Assembly (NCBI RefSeq): GCF_026683955.1
Contig: NZ_CP113343.1
Span: 1,612,001-1,676,000 of the forward strand
Origin: Arthrobacter sp. MMS18-M83
GTDB lineage: Bacteria > Actinomycetota > Actinomycetes > Actinomycetales > Micrococcaceae
Length of the DNA: 64,000 bases
Direction: 5' to 3'
Part shown: in pieces, positions 43,093 through 51,093 of the stretch
How the letters are laid out: the number at the start of each line of letters is the position of its first letter
Numbering within the stretch: position 1 is the first letter of the stretch
The notes under the pieces: generated by a model
What the model saw: the letters and a program-made list of their open reading frames with translations, nothing else
Databases searched by the model: none
What the model was told of the DNA's origin: nothing
Position numbers and translations under genes: made by a program

Positions 43093-43998
43093 CTATCTTA
43101 GCCCTGCGAACAGGTCCTTTTCCGGCAGTTCGGCCGGGATCCGGGAGTGGACCAGAGTGAAGTCTTCCCACGGCCACGCCCTGCGCTGCATCGCCGGGGA
43201 GACAGCGAAAAAGAAGCCGAGCGGATCAACCTGCGTTCGGTGCGCCCGGAGGGCATCGTCACGAGCCTCGAAATAGTCCCCGCAATCCACCTGCGTGGTG
43301 GTCTGGTGCATCGGCCTCGGAGGAGTATGTCCTTCAGCGTCGGCTTCGAGCCAGGAAGCCAACCGTTCCGCGTAGGGCGATTGCAGGCCGGCTTCTTCGA
43401 GCGCGAAATGCAAGGCACGGAAGCGGTCAGGGCTGAAGGCGCGATCGTAATACAGTTTGCTGGGCTCCCAGCTTTCGCCTGTCCCGGGGTAGCGCGTTGG
43501 GTCTCCGGCAGCATGGAACGCTTCGACGGCAACCTTGTGGGCCATGATGTGGTCCGGATGCGGGTAGCCACCGTTTTCGTCGTAGCTCACTACGACGTGC
43601 GGCTTGAAATCACGGATCAAGCGGACCAGGGGCGCCGCCGCGCGCTCAAGGGGCTGAAGCGCGAAGCAACCCTCAGGCAGGGGCGGCAACGGATCGCCGT
43701 CGGGCAGCCCGGAATCCACGAAACCCAACCAACGCTGTTTGACTCCCAGCACGGCGGCCGCTTCCTTCATTTCAAGGCGACGCGCGCCCGCCATGTCCCG
43801 CTTCGGGTGCGGGGCCGATTCCATGGCCGGGTTCTGGATGTCGCCCCGCGAACCGTCAGTGCACGTGGCCACCATGACCTCGACGCCGGATGCCGCGTAC
43901 ATCGCCATGGTTGCCGCGCCCTTGCTTGATTCGTCGTCCGGATGCGCGTGGACGGCGAGCAGCCGGAGCTGTGTGTCGGGGCTGCTGGATGTGCTCAT
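43093..43998 (-). CDS. mca: Mycothiol S-conjugate amidase Mca
   Basis: This 301-residue LmbE/PIG-L family metalloenzyme has the zinc motif AHPDDESS (about 17-24) and the second motif GGYPHPDHIMAH (about 141-152). Length and the DGSRGDIQNPAM and FSPDRFRALHFALEEAG segments point to Mca rather than the shorter MshB deacetylase. Mca cleaves mycothiol-toxin adducts to mercapturic acids for export, a detoxification route confined to mycothiol-making actinobacteria. It is divergent from the DUF4307-like gene, as is common in the phylum. Confidence 0.88.
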   Translation of the reverse strand: MSTSSSPDTQLRLLAVHAHPDDESSKGAATMAMYAASGVEVMVATCTDGSRGDIQNPAMESAPHPKRDMAGARRLEMKEAAAVLGVKQRWLGFVDSGLPDGDPLPPLPEGCFALQPLERAAAPLVRLIRDFKPHVVVSYDENGGYPHPDHIMAHKVAVEAFHAAGDPTRYPGTGESWEPSKLYYDRAFSPDRFRALHFALEEAGLQSPYAERLASWLEADAEGHTPPRPMHQTTTQVDCGDYFEARDDALRAHRTQVDPLGFFFAVSPAMQRRAWPWEDFTLVHSRIPAELPEKDLFAGLR

Positions 43999-44100
43999 CC
44001 GGTACGGTTCCTCTTTCCGGGTAATACTCTTCTGGGGTTGCTGATGGCTGGTTGCCGCTCAGGCGTCTCCGCTGTGTGCAACGAGGTGCCGGAAGCCCAC

Positions 44101-44106
44101 TAAACT
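44101..44106 (+). promoter_or_regulatory. -10 box for leaderless start at 44113
   Basis: TAAACT is followed by exactly six bases and then the GTG at 44113. The AGGTGG in between is too close to the start for an ordinary ribosome-binding site, so initiation on a leaderless mRNA is likely. No -35 is obvious. Confidence 0.45.
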
Positions 44107-44112
44107 AGGTGG

Positions 44113-44571
44113 GTGACTTCGGAGGACCCATCGGGCACGGCGCTGCCGGCAACTAACAGCCTAGCCAATCGCTACGGCAGCCAAAAGCGCGCCTTCGGCG
44201 GGAAGACCAAACGCAACATCGTGATCGCCGCCCTCGTCCTTGGAATCGGGTTCCTGGCTTGGGTCACCACGTCTTCCTCGCAATCGTCTGTGTCATATAA
44301 GGATCTCGGCTACAGCTCCACGGACGCCACCCAGTCCGAGGTCGATTTCCAGGTCACCAAGAACCCTGCTGCCACGGCAAAGTGCGCCGTCAAGGCCATG
44401 GACTCGAAGTTCGCGGTGGTCGGCTGGAAAGTCGTCCAGATTGGCCCGAATGCCCCCAAGGACGGCGCCGACGGCGGCCAGACAACTGTCCAAAGGACCA
44501 TCCTGCACACAGAGTCCGGGGCAGTGTCCGCCGTCGTGGACAACTGCTGGATTGTCGACAACGGCAAATAA
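44113..44571 (+). CDS. DUF4307-like membrane protein
   Basis: This 152-residue protein starts at GTG 44113. After a polar N-terminus with NRYGSQKRAFGGKTKRN it has one transmembrane helix (about 37-55, IVIAALVLGIGFLAWVTTS) and an extracellular domain. That domain has two Cys (AKCAVKAM and DNCWIVDN) and the motif SEVDFQVTKNP. This layout and its position between mca and greA match the actinobacterial DUF4307 family. Its function is unknown; the conserved neighbourhood is the only clue. Confidence 0.75.
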   Translation: MTSEDPSGTALPATNSLANRYGSQKRAFGGKTKRNIVIAALVLGIGFLAWVTTSSSQSSVSYKDLGYSSTDATQSEVDFQVTKNPAATAKCAVKAMDSKFAVVGWKVVQIGPNAPKDGADGGQTTVQRTILHTESGAVSAVVDNCWIVDNGK

Positions 44572-44724
44572 CAAACGTGTGACCCGCGACTCAGCGAGCT
44601 TGGGTTTGTCCACAGGATTGACTACACTGGATCAATACCTTAACCCCGCTGAGTTGGTTGCTGAGTTCCACGAGTGGCCTGCACCGGCGGGGTCTTTGCT
44701 TGTCAGATCCATAAGGAGAAGTCC

Positions 44725-45219
44725 GTGTCGACCACCAACAGCGCGCCTGCAGCTTGGCTTACCCAGGACGCATTTGACCGCTTGAAGGCAGAGCTGGACC
44801 ACCTTTCCGGCCCTGGCCGTGCGGAGATCGTACAGAAGATCGAAGCCGCCCGTCAGGAAGGCGACCTCAAGGAAAACGGCGGTTATCACGCCGCGAAGGA
44901 AGAGCAGGGCAAGATCGAGGCCCGTATCCGCCAGCTGACCGCGCTCCTGCGCGATGCCCAGGTTGGCGAGGCTCCGGCCGACGACGGAATCGTCGAGCAG
45001 GGCATGCTCGTCGTAGCTCGCATCGCCGGTGACGAAGAGACCTTCCTGCTCGGATCCCGCGAAATCGCTGGCGATTCCGATCTCAACGTCTTCAGCGAGA
45101 AGTCTCCGCTGGGCGTGGCGATCATGGGCCATAAGGAAGGCGACAAGATCAGCTACGTCGCCCCCAACGGCAAGGAAATCCCCGTGGAGATCGTTTCCGC
45201 CAAGCCGTACGCCGGCTGA
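44725..45219 (+). CDS. greA: Transcription elongation factor GreA
   Basis: The start is GTG 44725 (SVSTTNSAPAAWLTQ in the longer frame), 7 bases after AAGGAG. The 164-residue protein has the N-terminal coiled coil (AELDHLSGPGRAEIVQKIEAARQEGDLKENGGYHAAKEEQG) with the acidic tip residues D and E of GDLKENGGYH, followed by the FKBP-like domain ending SPLGVAIMGHKEGDKISY. GreA enters the secondary channel of RNA polymerase and stimulates cleavage of backtracked transcripts. A strong terminator follows. Confidence 0.93.
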   Translation: MSTTNSAPAAWLTQDAFDRLKAELDHLSGPGRAEIVQKIEAARQEGDLKENGGYHAAKEEQGKIEARIRQLTALLRDAQVGEAPADDGIVEQGMLVVARIAGDEETFLLGSREIAGDSDLNVFSEKSPLGVAIMGHKEGDKISYVAPNGKEIPVEIVSAKPYAG

Positions 45220-45236
45220 TAGTCCGCAAACAACAA

Positions 45237-45273
45237 CGCCGGCCCTCCCCTTCGCGCGGAGGGCCGGCGTTTT
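45237..45273 (+). terminator. Rho-independent terminator of greA
   Basis: CGCCGGCCCTCC and GGAGGGCCGGCG form a 12-bp stem around CCTTCGCGC, followed directly by TTTTGCTTT. It lies 18 bases after the greA stop. Confidence 0.85.
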
Positions 45274-45284
45274 GCTTTAGCTTT

Positions 45285-45320
45285 CCCAACTGACTCGCAG
45301 TTGTTGTCGTTTTGATGGCT
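45285..45320. repeat. Palindromic intergenic repeat copy 3, left part (split by IS)
   Basis: CCCAACTGACTCGCAGTTGT and the following TGTCGTTTTGATGGCT are the left arm and centre of the repeat seen intact at 16298-16354. The right arm, AACGACAACAACTGCGAG, resumes at 46778 after the IS481-family element, with tail to 46803. Removing the IS and one 15-base duplicate restores the full palindrome. Confidence 0.85.
45306..45320 (+). repeat. Target-site duplication of the IS481 element (left copy)
   Basis: GTCGTTTTGATGGCT occurs exactly at 45306-45320 and again at 46759-46773, directly flanking the element ends TGTCATG and CCACA. Fifteen bases is at the upper end of the range reported for IS481-family duplications. 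The perfect match suggests recent insertion. Confidence 0.9.
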
Positions 45321-46758
45321 TGTCATGTCTCGGGACCTCGTGGACAGTTCATGTCTCATGACCTTGTGGACGGTTGATGTCTCATGATTTCGTGGACACT
45401 TCGTCCGTGGGTGGTTTGAGGCGCGGGTAGCGTGTCCGTTTCCGGCGTGCTCCGGCGGGGTCTGCTGCGATGCCTGAGGGTTTGCCGTTGCCGACGTAGC
45501 GGGTGCCTTTGACAGGCAGGGGGTGGGTGGTGATCTCGGTGCCGCGGGTGTCGAAGAACATGATCTCGGCGTGGTCGTAAACGATGTGCACGGTGCTCCC
45601 GGCCAGGTCCTGGCCGATGTTGAACGCGGTTCCCAGCACGGTAACGCGGCCGTCGTTCCTGACGAGCCGTTGCGTGCTCCGGGCCGTTGCCGGGACGGTC
45701 ATGGCGGGTTCCGGGAGGGCCGGTGCGGGTGTTTTCGGGGTCGCGTCCCAGGCTTCCTGCGGGGTCAGGGCCCCGGGCAGGGCCTGGTGTTCGCGTTCGG
45801 TGTTGTAGTAGTGGTCGAAGGTATCGATCTGGGCTTGCAGGACGGGAATCGACGGGGCCGGCGGCTGGCGGTGCAGGTACTGGTGCAGGGTGCGGTGGAA
45901 GCGTTCGTTCTTGCCCTGGGTGGTGGGTTTGCCCGGTCTGCCGGTGATCGGTTCCACACCGTGGGATTTGAGGAACTCCACGAGTGCGCCGGTGCGTCCG
46001 CGGCGGGTCGGGTTCAGGGCCGCGCCGTTGTCGGAGAGGAATTTCTCCGGCACGCCGTGGCGTTCGATGGCCAGGGCGACGACGGCGATCGCGGCCTCGC
46101 TCGTTTCCCCGGTGGCCGCCAGGGAGGCCAGGGCCAGGCGGGAGTGGTCATCGAGGAGCTGGAAGACCGCCACGGTCTTCCCGTCGGCCAGCCGCCACTC
46201 GGTCGCGTCGATCTGCCAGCACGCGTTCGGTTGCGGGTAGACGAACCGCTGGTAGGCGCTGCGGGGCTTCTTCCGCGGCTCGGGCACCACGACACCGGCC
46301 CGGTCGAAGATCCTGGCCACCGTCGCCCGGGACGGCGGGGCGAAGCCTTGCCGGGACAGCTTTGCGATTACCGACAACGGGCCGTGATCCAGCCCCTTGG
46401 CCTCAAGATCCGCCCGGGTGGCCAGCAGGAGTTCGACCATCGCCGGTGCCGTGGCTTTCGGGCTGGTCAACGGCACCGGGCGCTTGATCTCCAGGGCCTT
46501 CACCGGCCCGACGCGTCCGGCCGCCGTGCGGACCTTGTAGAACCAGGCACGCGAGACACCGTGTTCGGTGCAGAACGCGCTCACGGCACCGCGTGGCGCA
46601 TCGGCCGGCCACGTAGCAACGGCATGACGGACACTGATCTTCGGGGCGGGTTTGCTCATGAACCAGAGCAAACCCGCCCCGTCTGTCTACGAGGTCCTGA
46701 GACACACTGTCCACGAAGTCATGAGACATAAGTGTCCATTAAGTCATGAGACTCCACA
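45321..46758 (-). mobile_element. IS481-family insertion sequence, complete
   Basis: The 1438-base element begins TGTCATGTCTCGGGACC and ends ...CTCCACA. Its terminal inverted repeats match at about 18 of 27 positions and begin TGT, as in IS481. Sub-terminal copies of a TGTCTCATGACC..GTGGAC motif are repeated three times at the left end (about 45326-45400) and again inverted at the right end (about 46690-46755), probably transposase-binding sites. A perfect 15-base target duplication flanks it. It lies in an intergenic palindrome, so no gene was destroyed. Confidence 0.92.
45382..46671 (-). CDS. IS481-family DDE transposase
   Basis: This 429-residue protein has an N-terminal HTH region (SAFCTEHGVSRAWFYKVRTA), an integrase core with the DDE residues in CWQIDATEW (D), KFLSDNGAAL (D) and QGKNERFHRTL (E), and a C-terminal tail. 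The frame is open from the first possible start (MLWFMSKPAPK; MSKPAPK is an alternative) to the stop. All three catalytic residues are present, so the element is probably active. It is the only gene of the IS and is on the strand opposite greA. Confidence 0.93.
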   Translation of the reverse strand: MLWFMSKPAPKISVRHAVATWPADAPRGAVSAFCTEHGVSRAWFYKVRTAAGRVGPVKALEIKRPVPLTSPKATAPAMVELLLATRADLEAKGLDHGPLSVIAKLSRQGFAPPSRATVARIFDRAGVVVPEPRKKPRSAYQRFVYPQPNACWQIDATEWRLADGKTVAVFQLLDDHSRLALASLAATGETSEAAIAVVALAIERHGVPEKFLSDNGAALNPTRRGRTGALVEFLKSHGVEPITGRPGKPTTQGKNERFHRTLHQYLHRQPPAPSIPVLQAQIDTFDHYYNTEREHQALPGALTPQEAWDATPKTPAPALPEPAMTVPATARSTQRLVRNDGRVTVLGTAFNIGQDLAGSTVHIVYDHAEIMFFDTRGTEITTHPLPVKGTRYVGNGKPSGIAADPAGARRKRTRYPRLKPPTDEVSTKS

Positions 46759-46803
46759 GTCGTTTTGATGGCTCAGAACGACAACAACTGCGAGCTAGTT
46801 GGG
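46759..46803. repeat. Right target-site duplicate and right arm of repeat copy 3
   Basis: Positions 46759-46773 repeat GTCGTTTTGATGGCT exactly. CAGAACGACAACAACTGCGAG then continues the palindrome interrupted at 45320, and AGTTGGG at 46797-46803 is the standard tail. The segment lies just downstream of the rhomboid gene (stop at 46795). Confidence 0.85.
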
Positions 46804-47418
46804 CTGCGCCTGGGCACGGGGGCGCGGGCGCAGCAGCACCGCGGCCGCCACTCCCCCGATGGCCCCGCCGAGGTGCGCTTGCCACGAGACGAAACCCATC
46901 ACGGTGGGCAGCACGCCGAACAAGATGCTGCCGTAGGCCAGGAACAGCACGACCGAGAGCAGGATCTGCCACCAGCTGCGGTTGAAGAAGCCCCGCACCA
47001 ACAGGAAGGCAAAGAGTCCGAAGACCAGGCCCGAGGCGCCCACGGTCACGCCTCCCCCGCCGATCAACCAAACCGTAACGCCTGAACCCAGCCAACTGAA
47101 CGCCAACGCCGTCAGGAACACCCGGAGACCGGAGAGAAACACCAGGAAACCGAAGATGACCAGCGGCAGCACATTGGACAGGAGATGTCCGAAATTGGCG
47201 TGGAGCAGCGGGAAGGTCAGGATGTCGAATACACCGTCCAGGCTCCGGGAGCGCAGCCCGAACACGCTGTTGAGGCTATGCAACATCAAGGTGTTGACCA
47301 ACTCGATCACAGCCAGCAGCACTACGAAGCCACCCATGAACAGCAACCCGCTCCGGGCTCGGGTGGCCAGGGACTCCTTTGCCGGTGCCCGCCCGTCTCC
47401 GTTCGTGTAGAGCGCCAT
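46795..47418 (-). CDS. Rhomboid-family intramembrane serine protease
   Basis: This 207-residue protein has about six membrane helices. The rhomboid catalytic serine is in GVTVGASGLVFGLFA (GASG, about 120-123) and the histidine in WQAHLGGAIGGV (about 178-186). HANFGHLLSNVLPL (about 72-85) is the conserved first-loop motif. It should cleave transmembrane segments of unknown substrates. It lies 12 bases downstream of ilvA on the same strand. Its last residues overlap the intergenic palindrome. Confidence 0.88.
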   Translation of the reverse strand: MALYTNGDGRAPAKESLATRARSGLLFMGGFVVLLAVIELVNTLMLHSLNSVFGLRSRSLDGVFDILTFPLLHANFGHLLSNVLPLVIFGFLVFLSGLRVFLTALAFSWLGSGVTVWLIGGGGVTVGASGLVFGLFAFLLVRGFFNRSWWQILLSVVLFLAYGSILFGVLPTVMGFVSWQAHLGGAIGGVAAAVLLRPRPRAQAQPN

Positions 47419-47430
47419 TTCAGCTGCCTG

Positions 47431-48669
47431 TCAGTGCACCACGATCGGGTGGAAGCCTTCGGCTCGAAGGGCCGCCAGGACCTGCTCGCTGTGCTCGTGG
47501 CCTTTGGTTTCCAGGTTGACGGTGATGGAGACATCGCCCATGCTGATCGAGCCGCCCACCCGGGTGTGGTCCAAGCCGGTCACATTGGCATCGTTTTCGG
47601 CGATGATACGGGCGATCGTGGCCAAGGAACCCGGCCGGTCATCAAGCATCATTCGGACAGTCATGTACCGTCCGGCCGCTGAGAGGCCGCGCTGGATCAC
47701 TTTTAGCATCAACATGGGGTCGATGTTGCCGCCGGAGAGGATGACGACAGTGGTTCCCGGGTTTTCGATCTTGCCATCCATGAGCGCAGCGACGCCGACC
47801 GCACCGGCGGGCTCAACCACCATCTTGGCCCGCTCCAGCAGGAAGATGAGTGCGCGCGCCAAGGAGTCCTCGCTGACGGTGACGACGTCGTCTACGAGTT
47901 CGCGGATGATGCTGAAGGGCAGCTGGCCAGGACGTCCGACGGCGATGCCGTCCGCCATGGTGGAAACCTTCTTGAGCGGCACCAAGGCATCGGCGGCGAG
48001 CGACGGCGGGTAGGCGGCGGCATTCTCGGCCTGCACCCCGATGATCCGGATCTCGCGCCCCAGTTCCTTGGCCCTCGCTTTGATCGCGACGGCCACACCG
48101 GCCAGCAGGCCGCCACCGCCCACGCCCATAAGGACGGTGTCGACATTGGGAACCTGGTCCAGGATTTCGAGCCCAACGGTGCCTTGGCCAGCCACGACGT
48201 CGACGTTGTCGAAGGGGTGGACGAAGACGGCGCCCGTCTCATTCGCGTAGCGCTGCGCTTCGGCAAGGGCCTCGTCCACATTGTGTCCATGGAGGATCAC
48301 TTCGGCCCCGTGGCTGCGGGTCGCAGCGAGCTTCGGAAGCGCGACGCCGAGGGGCATGTAGATGCGCGCCTTGATTCCGAGGCTCTTCGCAGCCACCGCA
48401 ACGCCTTGGGCGTGGTTGCCTGCCGAAGCCGCGACGACGCCGCGCTTCTTTTCCTCGGGAGACAGCCGTGCCATCCGGACGTAGGCTCCGCGGACCTTGA
48501 AGGAACCGGCCCGTTGGAGGTTCTCGCATTTGAAAAAGACCTCGCCGCCTACCATCGCTCCCAGAGCCCGTGAGGACTCGATGGGTGTCTTGGTAATGAT
48601 GCCCTCGAGCAGCTCCTGCGCCTTAAGGACATCGTCCAGCGTGACGGGCAGGGTATCGAGGGTATTCAC
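47431..48669 (-). CDS. ilvA: Threonine ammonia-lyase
   Basis: This 412-residue PLP-dependent enzyme has the PLP lysine in NLQRAGSFKVRGAYVRM (about 50-66), the phosphate-binding loop GVGGGGLLAG (about 178-187) and a single C-terminal ACT domain (about 325-412, YMTVRMMLDDRPGSLATIARI). It converts threonine to 2-oxobutanoate and ammonia. The length and one ACT domain fit the short form common in actinobacteria, which can serve isoleucine synthesis or threonine breakdown. It starts 3 bases after the AI-2E family gene. Confidence 0.9.
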   Translation of the reverse strand: MNTLDTLPVTLDDVLKAQELLEGIITKTPIESSRALGAMVGGEVFFKCENLQRAGSFKVRGAYVRMARLSPEEKKRGVVAASAGNHAQGVAVAAKSLGIKARIYMPLGVALPKLAATRSHGAEVILHGHNVDEALAEAQRYANETGAVFVHPFDNVDVVAGQGTVGLEILDQVPNVDTVLMGVGGGGLLAGVAVAIKARAKELGREIRIIGVQAENAAAYPPSLAADALVPLKKVSTMADGIAVGRPGQLPFSIIRELVDDVVTVSEDSLARALIFLLERAKMVVEPAGAVGVAALMDGKIENPGTTVVILSGGNIDPMLMLKVIQRGLSAAGRYMTVRMMLDDRPGSLATIARIIAENDANVTGLDHTRVGGSISMGDVSITVNLETKGHEHSEQVLAALRAEGFHPIVVH

Positions 48670-48672
48670 GGG

Positions 48673-49998
48673 TTATTCTCCTTTGTTGGTGTGGTCTGCG
48701 GCATCCTTGGGGGAAGTCCGTTCCGCAGCCGCGTTCTGGCTGGCGGCACCCTTGCCGCTGTTGGACCGCGCGCCGGTCATGGCGCCGGGAAAGTGGATTT
48801 CCTTGATGGTGGGATCCCCATCGGAGTCCCGTGTTACGGTCCCCGCGCCAGCGTACGCCGGCGTCAGTCCTTCATCATGTTCCCACGTCCGGGCGGCAAT
48901 ATAGCGAATCGCCGTATTTGCTACGGCGAGGAGCGGAACGGCAAAGAGCGCTCCCGGGATTCCAGCAAGGTAGGAACCGGCGGCAACGGACAGGATCACG
49001 GCAACGGGATGCAGCGATACAGCCTTGCCCATGACAAGCGGCTGCAGGATGTGGCTCTCAAGCTGCTGTACCAAAAGCACGATGCCCAGCATGATGAGCG
49101 CGTTGACGGGGCCGTTGGCTACCAAGGCCAGGAGCACTGCTATGGCTCCGGTCACGAGGGCACCCACCACGGGGATGAATGAACCGATGAACACCAGGAC
49201 ACCCAAGGGCAAGGCGAGGGGAACCTGGATGATTGCGGCGCCGACTCCGATGCCCACCGCGTCCACGAACGCCACGAACATCTGGATGCGGACGTAGCTG
49301 ACCATGGACGACCAACCGCGCCGGCCCGCGCCGTCGGCGGCTGCGCGCGCGGCCCGGGGCAGGAGGCGCACCAAGAACCGCCAGATCCTGGATCCTTCCA
49401 GAAGGAAGAAGATGAGGATGAAGAGGGCAAGGACCATGCCGGCAGCAAAATGCCCGGCAGTACTGCCAAACGAGAGGGCCCCGCTGAGGATGCTGCTGCT
49501 GTTGTTCTGCAAGGCCGACGTGGCGTCCTGGACGTACTTGTCGATCTGGTCCGCGGTCAGATGCAGCGGCCCTTCGGCGAGCCATGCCTGGATTTGCTGG
49601 ATGCCGGCGAGCGCTTCCTGCCACAGTTCGCCGAATCCCACAGCCAGTTGCCTGCCCACCAGGGCCAAGGCTCCCGCAATGACTCCGAGGAACCCCACCA
49701 CGGTGATGGCGACAGCCACTCCTTACGGCATCTTGAGCTTCCTGAGCCACCCCGTGACTGGGTAGAGCAAGCCCGCAAGAAGGGAGGCGACCATGAGCGG
49801 GATGATCAGGAAGCTGACCTTCCCTAACAACCAGATGAGGGCTCCCGCAACCAGCATGATCAGTCCCACCCGCCATGCCCAGGCAGCGGCAATCCGGACT
49901 CCGTAAGGGATGTCCTGTGCAATGCGGTGCTCCGAGAGCGGCCCGTGCCCCGTTGAATCGGTGCCACTTCCTGGCGTGGCGTCCTGTGCTGGCGTCAT
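48673..49998 (-). pseudogene. AI-2E family transporter interrupted by an in-frame stop
   Basis: From ATG 49998 the frame encodes MTPAQDATPGSG and a first membrane region ending LLYPVTGWLRKLKMP, then TAA at 49725-49723. The same frame continues GVAVAITVVGFLGVIAGAL and the rest of an AI-2E (YdiK/PerM type) transporter to 48673, including FIGSFIPVVGALVTG and PLVMGKAVSLHPVAVI. The intact gene would encode about 441 residues. A nonsense change, not a frameshift, is the only defect. Re-initiation at GTG 49719 would give a protein lacking the first helices. Such transporters export small molecules; quorum-signal transport is proven for few. Confidence 0.8.
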
Positions 49999-50039
49999 GC
50001 CCCCATAATTCCCCAGGGCGTGCCGGATAAGGAAACCAG

Positions 50040-50990
50040 CTACAGCGCGCCCACAATTCCCCACTTCATGGTGAAGGCCTCCCCCGGTTCAAGCCATCGG
50101 AGGCCCTCACCGGAGTTGAAGGCGTTCGCAGGACCGGTCATGGGCTCGATCGCAACGGCTTTCGAACGGCCAGGAAAGGTGTCGGTGACGAAAACATGGA
50201 CATAGGCGCAGTTTTCGTCCTGCTCCAAGCTGACGCTCCGCCCATCGGGCGCTGACAGCGTGTGCCGGGCAACGCCGCCGTCGAAGTCCAAATCCTTGAA
50301 CGCCACATCGATATCGAGGCTGCCTACGGTGCGGCCGCCGCCAAGATCAAAATCGCCGTCGACCGGCACCGAGCTACGTGGGATCAGCCGTTGGTCGGCC
50401 ACGAGCCTGGTACCCGCGTGAACCGTCAGCACCATCTCTTCAGGCGGAACGTCTCCAACGCGCAGATAGGGGTGGGCTCCCAGCACGAACGGTGCGGGGG
50501 CCACCGAATCATTGATGAGCGTCTGGGATACGCGCAGTGCGAGCTCGGCATCAATCCCGTACCGGACCTGATGGCGGGCCAGGAACGGGTAGCCGTGCTG
50601 TGGGAAGATCACCGCTTCGAGGGTGACCGAGAATTCGTCTTCCTCCACGAGGGCGTAAGACGAGTTGCGCAGGAGCCCGTGGCTCGCGTTGTTGCGGGAC
50701 ACCTCGGTGATGTCCAGCTGCTGCTTCTTCCCATCGAGGTACCAGACCCCGTCCTCCACCCGATTGGCCCACGGCGCCAAGGTGATTCCAGTGGCGCCAG
50801 GCGGGAGTTGATCGTCACCGTAACTTTCCGTGAGCTGGACACCGGCGCGGCTGAACAGGCGCAAGCCGGCAGCGAGCTCGGTGATAACGGCGAGCGCGTC
50901 GCCCCGGCGGATTTCGAATTGGCGGCCGCTGGCAAATCGCCGGGATACGGTCTCTTCGCCCGGTGCGGAATAGGGTGTTGTGGGAGGCAT
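50040..50990 (-). CDS. galM: Aldose 1-epimerase
   Basis: The start MPPTTPYSAPGEETVSRRF at 50990 gives 316 residues; an ATG six codons earlier is possible. The fold shows the mutarotase motifs LAPWANRVEDGVW, NNASHGLLRNSSYAL (His), FVLGAHPYLRVGD (catalytic His region) and the C-terminal AVAIEPMTGPANAFNSG, which carries the catalytic Glu. It interconverts alpha and beta anomers of galactose or glucose. It is divergent from galT-galK, so together they supply the Leloir pathway apart from the UDP-glucose epimerase, which is not in this window. Confidence 0.88.
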   Translation of the reverse strand: MPPTTPYSAPGEETVSRRFASGRQFEIRRGDALAVITELAAGLRLFSRAGVQLTESYGDDQLPPGATGITLAPWANRVEDGVWYLDGKKQQLDITEVSRNNASHGLLRNSSYALVEEDEFSVTLEAVIFPQHGYPFLARHQVRYGIDAELALRVSQTLINDSVAPAPFVLGAHPYLRVGDVPPEEMVLTVHAGTRLVADQRLIPRSSVPVDGDFDLGGGRTVGSLDIDVAFKDLDFDGGVARHTLSAPDGRSVSLEQDENCAYVHVFVTDTFPGRSKAVAIEPMTGPANAFNSGEGLRWLEPGEAFTMKWGIVGAL

Positions 50991-51093
50991 GGCACCACCG
51001 TACTGCATCCCGCGTGACACTCGGCCTCGTCGCTTAATGTTCAATTTTGTTAGATATTTTGCCTTTTTGAGTGCCTTATGCCACCATGAATCC

